Below are positions 59,511 to 64,000 of a DNA stretch of 64,000 nucleotides, one piece after another. Each line of letters begins with the position of its first letter. Position 1 is the stretch's first letter. The notes beneath the pieces were generated by a model that did no database searches, had not been told where the DNA came from, and saw only the letters and a list, made by a program, of their open reading frames with translations. Source of the DNA: Lepeophtheirus salmonis. Its lineage: Eukaryota > Arthropoda > Copepoda > Siphonostomatoida > Caligidae. A program made the translations under genes and the position numbers. Location of the stretch: NCBI RefSeq assembly GCF_016086655.4, contig NC_052136.2, positions 38,200,866 through 38,264,865 on the forward strand. The letters run 5' to 3'.

Positions 59511-59873
59511 TAGTCTCTGTGTAGGGTTGAAAAGAGAGGCATGAGTAGTGGGTAGTCGGCACTGGAGATGAGTGATGTGCCATCGATGACTAGTGACGGA
59601 TAAGATTGATTTATGGTGTTTATAGATTAGAAATGACGTCATAATAAATCTAAATAGTGAGTAGGAATGGAATCCCGATCCGTGGATAATATTTATATTT
59701 TGGTAAATATAATTAAATTCTGCCATTAATCTTCTTCTTCTTCTATTTCCCAAGGTATAAACACTATAAATCATTCATTTCCGTCTTTTATCCGTCACTA
59801 GTCATCGATGACTCTCACTTATCTCCAGTGCCGAATGCCCAACCCTCCCTCTACAGGCCTACACAAAAACTAC
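59511..59873. mobile_element. MITE with ~115-bp terminal inverted repeats
   Basis: Arms 59511-59624 and 59756-59873 are close reverse complements. They share GTGTAGG, GTAGTCGGCACTGGAGAT or its TTCGGCACTGGAGATAAGTG form, CATCGATGACTAGTGACGGA and GTGTTTATA. The centre is about 130 bp with a CRE palindrome at 59634 and no coding capacity. This is a non-autonomous DNA transposon. Target duplication is not certain. Confidence 0.75.
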
Positions 59874-59874
59874 A

Positions 59875-61735
59875 AAGTAATTTAGATATATAAAGTGAAT
59901 GACGCTACTTTAATATTCTTCTTCAAAGTACGAATGAAATGTCTGGGGATTAATTTTTTAAGGGAATGAAATTACTAGGAATGAAAGGACAGGGAATTAA
60001 ATCACCTAGCACTGTACTTAATAAATACATTTTTATGGAAACTGAACTTAAATTTATTTGAAGATACAAAAACAAATAAAAAATTCAATCATTGTGCCTA
60101 TAATATACAACAACTAGTAAAATTTCTAGATTTCATTTCCTTCCATAGTACTAGAGATCCAAGTGTTTAAATAAACATTATCATATTCTTAAAACTAATA
60201 TTATTATTTTTTTATAATTTATACAAAGTATAACTTTTTTCTTATTAAAGATTGATAAATTTAAACTCGAATTGTCTTCAGGACTTTATTGTTTGTTAAT
60301 AAAAAAGCTTTATTTAGTTTTATTAGACATCCTTTGTAGCATATGGCTTTACCTAAATTATGTGACAAATTGAATTGACAACAAGAGAGTTATAATTGTA
60401 CATTTACTCACACTTTTTTGGGAACTGCTTCCTAAATCTAAGCATTGTCTATTTCGTAAGTCATAACTAGACAAAATATATTAGTCAAAGAGCGTTTTTT
60501 ATGATGACTACTAGACGAAAACGCAGCAAACAAATATTTTTTAATTGTTTTATCTTTAAAAAAAAAATCCAAAGTGAAACACAACAATGAGGGAATTGAA
60601 ATCCATATTTTTCTGTACGACAATTTTTTTTTTTTACAAATTTTTTTATATTTAATTTTACTAGAAAGTACATGAAAATCACGAAACTATCCTTAACTGA
60701 GATACCAAATCTCGAAACACTTATAATAACATATAAAAAAATTCAAACTTAAACTGTTTATATCTATTTGTACTTCCCTTTGAAATACAAAATCATTTTG
60801 TATCTCGGAATATTTTAAAATTTCAACACTTAACCTCAAGTAATTTTTTGCTTCAAAGATGATTGGAATTAAATGAATTATTAATATTTTAATTAAGTTT
60901 CATTTTATTTTATAATAAACCGAAATGGGTATATTAAGTAGCACAAAGTGAGGATTCTTCAATTATATATATATTGTTTTAAATATTTATTGTAATGTAA
61001 TGATTTTTTTCTATAAACATATAAATTTAAAGATGTCAATTGGTTAATGAAGTATTTTTAAATAGATCATTATATAGAAAATATTAATATTTATTCCAAT
61101 TTTTAAATTTAAACATAATTTTATTTTTCAATAATTATTGATTCTAAAATTAAATAAGATTCGTGGGTCTGCTCTGAACTTTGGTCCTTGAATCCTCTCA
61201 CTTGCACGTTTTCCCAAACTATATAATTTTATGTTTGCATAACCTTTGAAATAGATTTAATCAGTGTGAATATCAAGTTTGATTCAGGGGATGATTCAAA
61301 GATATGATCATTGATAAATTTAAAGACCTTTTTTTTTTCTCTTAAAGCCGATATTTTTTACAATAAACTATAAACTACAATAAAATTGTTGGATTTTCTA
61401 GCGGAGAAAGCTCTAATAAATATTTTTTGGGTATACAATCTTTTTTCTATCGTCTGCTGCCGCGACGTCATAGGATTTCCATTAGTATTACTCAATGTCA
61501 TCACTCTCTTGTATTTACCTCTATTGTCTCATTATGCAACCAAACGACAGATAAAACAAAATAAGCTAGTTTTTTTATCCCGTGTCTTTGACTTTAAAAA
61601 TGTCGGAGAAACAACAAAAAATGTAGTGCACGTACAATCTCCTCCGTCCCTCTGATCAATGTCAAGAAGGCGGTGGAGACTGTTGGTATCTCCATCTGGT
61701 GTTGAATTTTTTAACTTATTAACTGTCTTACATTT
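59875..61735. other. AT-rich spacer, no gene seen
   Basis: No coding similarity was found on either strand across 1.8 kb. The forward frame at 61386-61655 is hydrophobic at its start but has no family features. Confidence 0.35.
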
Positions 61736-61739
61736 ATGT

Positions 61740-62000
61740 AACCTAACAATATGGCTGACTTTTGACTTGCCTGCTGCAACCCTTCTCCTGGTCTAACCTC
61801 AAACTCCTAGACTTTGCAGTTGGGGTTGTCTTGGAGAAGAATGTTTCCCGCACATCTCATCCAAATTTGGATTCTCTTCGAGCTGCTATCATAATAGTGT
61901 TGTACACCATGGACACGGTCTTCATCATCAAGATCAGCCAACCTATTTTCCAACATATTGCGGCTGTAATTATTTGCAAAGGAAACAAATACAGCTAAAT
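61740..62000 (+). mobile_element. Tc1-like transposase, C-terminal fragment
   Basis: The forward strand reads NNMADF, then SWSNLKLLDFAVGVVLEKNV (about 61786-61845). This is the third catalytic block PWSSPDLNxLDFAVWGVLE with the first Asp-Leu pair altered but LDF retained. SRTSHPNLDSLRAAIIIVLY, FIIKISQPIFQHIAAVI and CKGNKYS then a stop give the normal C-terminus. The rest of the element is absent. Confidence 0.75.
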
Positions 62001-62161
62001 ATGGTATTTCAACATATCCAAATTTATTTTAAGTTTTTAAAATTCCATAAAAGTCATGTTTGGTAATTTAGTCATGCTACTAGCTAGGTTAATAGAAATA
62101 CAAGGTAATACTATAACGTGTGTGCAACTTATGTTTGACTTCCGCCACGCTTTTTAATATT

Positions 62162-62331
62162 GAAGTCATAGTAGATGAGGGGTTGCGTGTTTTCTCAAGA
62201 TCTGTTTTTCTTGCCCCGTATTCGGTACGATACATTAAATTGAAAATTTTAGCAGTAGTGACGTCATATACTATGAGCGGTTGCTTGTTTTCCAGCAGTC
62301 GGTATGATACATCAGATTGAAAATTCTAGCA
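62162..62331. repeat. Unequal two-unit tandem duplication
   Basis: Unit 1 (62162-62254) and unit 2 (62260-62331) share GTCATA, ATGAG, GGTTGC, GTTTTC, TCGGTA, GATACAT and ATTGAAAATT then TAGCA. About 20 bp present in unit 1 are missing from unit 2. A CRE palindrome sits at the junction (62259). Confidence 0.6.
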
Positions 62332-62727
62332 TGCCCGATTACATAAAGGTTTAACCTTGTATTTTTATTAACCTTAGCTACTACAAGCTTTTGGTCCCCA
62401 CTAAAAAGTTTTTAATTATAAACTTTTTGGTACTCAACAATTTTGAATAGAATTTGATAGAAACCGTCTACTTCACTATTGAAGGTAATCGTTGATTAAA
62501 GATATGGGCAATATGATCAATGTAATTTAAATTATTTACCCATCAAATATTAAAATTTTATAAAATGAACTCACTTTTATTCTGTCTTCTCTAAATTTTA
62601 TAATCTCGTTTCAAAAAAGTTTGCAAAGATACATACCAACACGTATCGATAATAATGTTAAGAATTTTACAGTCTTTATTATTTTGTTTAGTAGTCATTA
62701 GCTAGGCAAAGAAATTGTTTTCAGAAA

Positions 62728-63140
62728 ATGCTATTTATACAAAAATACTTATATTATGAGAAAAACTCACGAAGAGCAAAAATTAATGTCATGGACATTT
62801 GCTCCTCTGAAGTCCTCACAAAAGTACTATCCATTGTATATATTCCTGCAAACACAAATAAGAATCTCAATGTAGTAATAGAAAATAATATTGAATACCT
62901 AAAAGAAAAAAAGACAAATAGCAGCGAATGGATACAAATTATTTAGAACAAAGCAAGGGTATACGGAAACATTCGATGAATTTTACTACTGCTTGAAAAT
63001 TTTAGTAGAAGGGGCAGAAATTTTGAAATGAAGACAGAAGATTGGTGAACTGCTTTAATAACTCACGGCATCAACGACGACGAAGTAAGACAAAATTTGT
63101 TGGAGAAGATACTCTCACATTATATATGGGGTAGGGAACA
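62728..63140 (+). mobile_element. Possible Gypsy-type Gag trace
   Basis: The forward strand has an open start with VVIENNIEYLKEKKTNSSEW. After a stop come KQGYTETFDEFYYCLKILVE (about 62950-63010) and HGINDDEVRQNLLEKIL (about 63065-63115). The spacing and wording match Gag proteins of Gypsy-like elements, where ETFDEFYxxLKxLA and GIRDDxVRExLL are conserved. No zinc knuckle, protease or LTR is visible, so confidence is limited. Confidence 0.45.
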
Positions 63141-63264
63141 AAAAATGGAATGTTAATTAATGTTTATTTTTCATTAATGAAAAGATTTAGTGATTATTTT
63201 TTTACAATTTTTTCCACCATCCTTTTTGCACAAACAAAATTTACTCACCCTTTTGTCATTTCAT

Positions 63265-63760
63265 GATCATGAGCGAGCAACAACATATAAGGCAGCACAT
63301 TTCAGATCTCCTAAATGCTCGAGTTGATGCGATGAAGCTTAAGGACATTGTTAGGTGTTCTAGGAGCCTGGTTTTTAAGTTGGCCGAGATAAAAAAATAT
63401 GAAGAAGATCTCTCCAGGAAGTGGAGAGCATAATTTTATAAAGGGATACGAATTTCTTGTTTTGTTTTCTTGAGATGAATATTAAGGAAAAACTAACTGA
63501 GTCTATGAATCGCCTCGCCAACGACTTATCTGTGCCTCCTAGGACTATAAGGAGGTCTATAAAACCAAGAAATTTTTTACAGTTGATCGATTCCACACCC
63601 GCTGGAATGACCGTTGGCTTCCGTAAACAAAAGAACAGGTCTGAGAGGTTTACCACAGCAAATATCCAGACCAGACAATTGTCCTCGGTGAAATGACCTC
63701 TGATGGAAATAAGATGACTCTTTTCTTTTTCAAAGCTGGACAGATAATAAATGTATTCAT
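63265..63760 (+). mobile_element. Tc1-like transposase, N-terminal and early catalytic part
   Basis: HISDLLNARVDAMKLKDIVR (63300-63360) and CSRSLVFKLAEIKKYEE form a helix-turn-helix. KLTESMNRLANDLSVPPRTI (about 63490-63549) is the second. After a deletion and a frameshift, KKFFTVDRFHTRWNDRWLP (about 63565-63622) is the first catalytic region, without its SDE start. HSKYPDQTIVLGEMTSDGNK then KMTLFFFKAGQ follows. Motifs two and three are missing. Sequence from 63760 to the end of the window shows nothing further that I recognise. Confidence 0.75.
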
Positions 63761-64000
63761 CCAAACATTTAACAAGACGAGAAAGAGCCCTTGAAATAAC
63801 TAATTTGACTCCAAATCAACCGAGAATTGATCATCAAAGTGGCAGTTAAAGGTGGAGGTATTTTCTTTGCCAATTTTCATAACTATTTTGAATTCTGCAA
63901 TGAACATCTCTCGTCTTAAACTGTCAATGGTAGTCAATACAAAGAAGTCACGGAGAATGAATTCAAAAATGCCAATAAATCAATCATAGAAGTTCTGAAT

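Overview
The window is strongly AT-rich (about 30% GC by eye), full of homopolymer runs and small A/T-rich repeats. It has no long open reading frames, no bacterial operons and no recognisable rRNA or tRNA. The coding traces are all eukaryotic: Tc1/mariner, piggyBac, P/THAP, non-LTR RNase H and reverse transcriptase, and KRBA2-type integrase. Several fragments resemble families common in arthropods, and the mix of Tc1-like elements fits a copepod such as a sea louse. The species is inference; eukaryote and transposon-rich are read directly from the sequence.

The region is essentially a transposon graveyard with no intact host gene that I can support. From left to right: a P-like transposase piece (about 3.1-3.7 kb); a near-full-length dead mariner (4.15-4.95 kb); Tc1-like remnants (8.0-8.8 and 9.8-10.4 kb); a purine-rich minisatellite (11.7-12.1 kb); a mariner C-terminal end inside a repeat duplicated at 50 kb (14.0-14.7 kb); a Tc1-like piece (15.9-16.3 kb); a piggyBac remnant (17.4-18.1 kb); a KRBA2-like integrase remnant flanked by inverted repeats (18.9-21.3 kb); Tc1-like pieces (23.7-24.1, 25.0-25.8 and 26.4-27.0 kb); and a reverse-strand LINE reverse transcriptase (28.8-30.7 kb).

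The second half holds a CGGBP1/hAT-type zinc-finger remnant (34.9-35.3 kb), a Tc1-like copy (37.2-38.0 kb), a piece of an uncharacterised arthropod repeat protein (40 kb), and a 1-kb foldback element (42.8-43.8 kb). It continues with a mariner N-terminal scrap (46.6 kb), a Tc1-like C-terminus (47.8-48.1 kb), a coding-like segment of unknown identity (50.9-51.3 kb), and two head-to-tail Tc1-like copies (53.0-54.9 kb). The window ends with LINE RNase H and zinc-binding remnants (56.1-58.0 kb), a P-like THAP remnant with an apparent intron (58.1-59.1 kb), a 360-bp MITE (59.5-59.9 kb), a Tc1-like C-terminus (61.8-62.0 kb), a Gag-like trace (62.7-63.1 kb) and a final Tc1-like copy (63.3-63.8 kb).

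The genes do not form a working pathway; they are independent, decayed mobile elements. The signals not explained by known element classes are: an excess of the CRE palindrome TGACGTCA; an unnamed dispersed repeat family in about nine copies; a repeated short coding-like segment at 5.7 and 12.5 kb; a perfect 39-bp direct repeat at 34.4 and 34.7 kb; and two long-inverted-repeat elements. I found no convincing new enzymatic or defence system.
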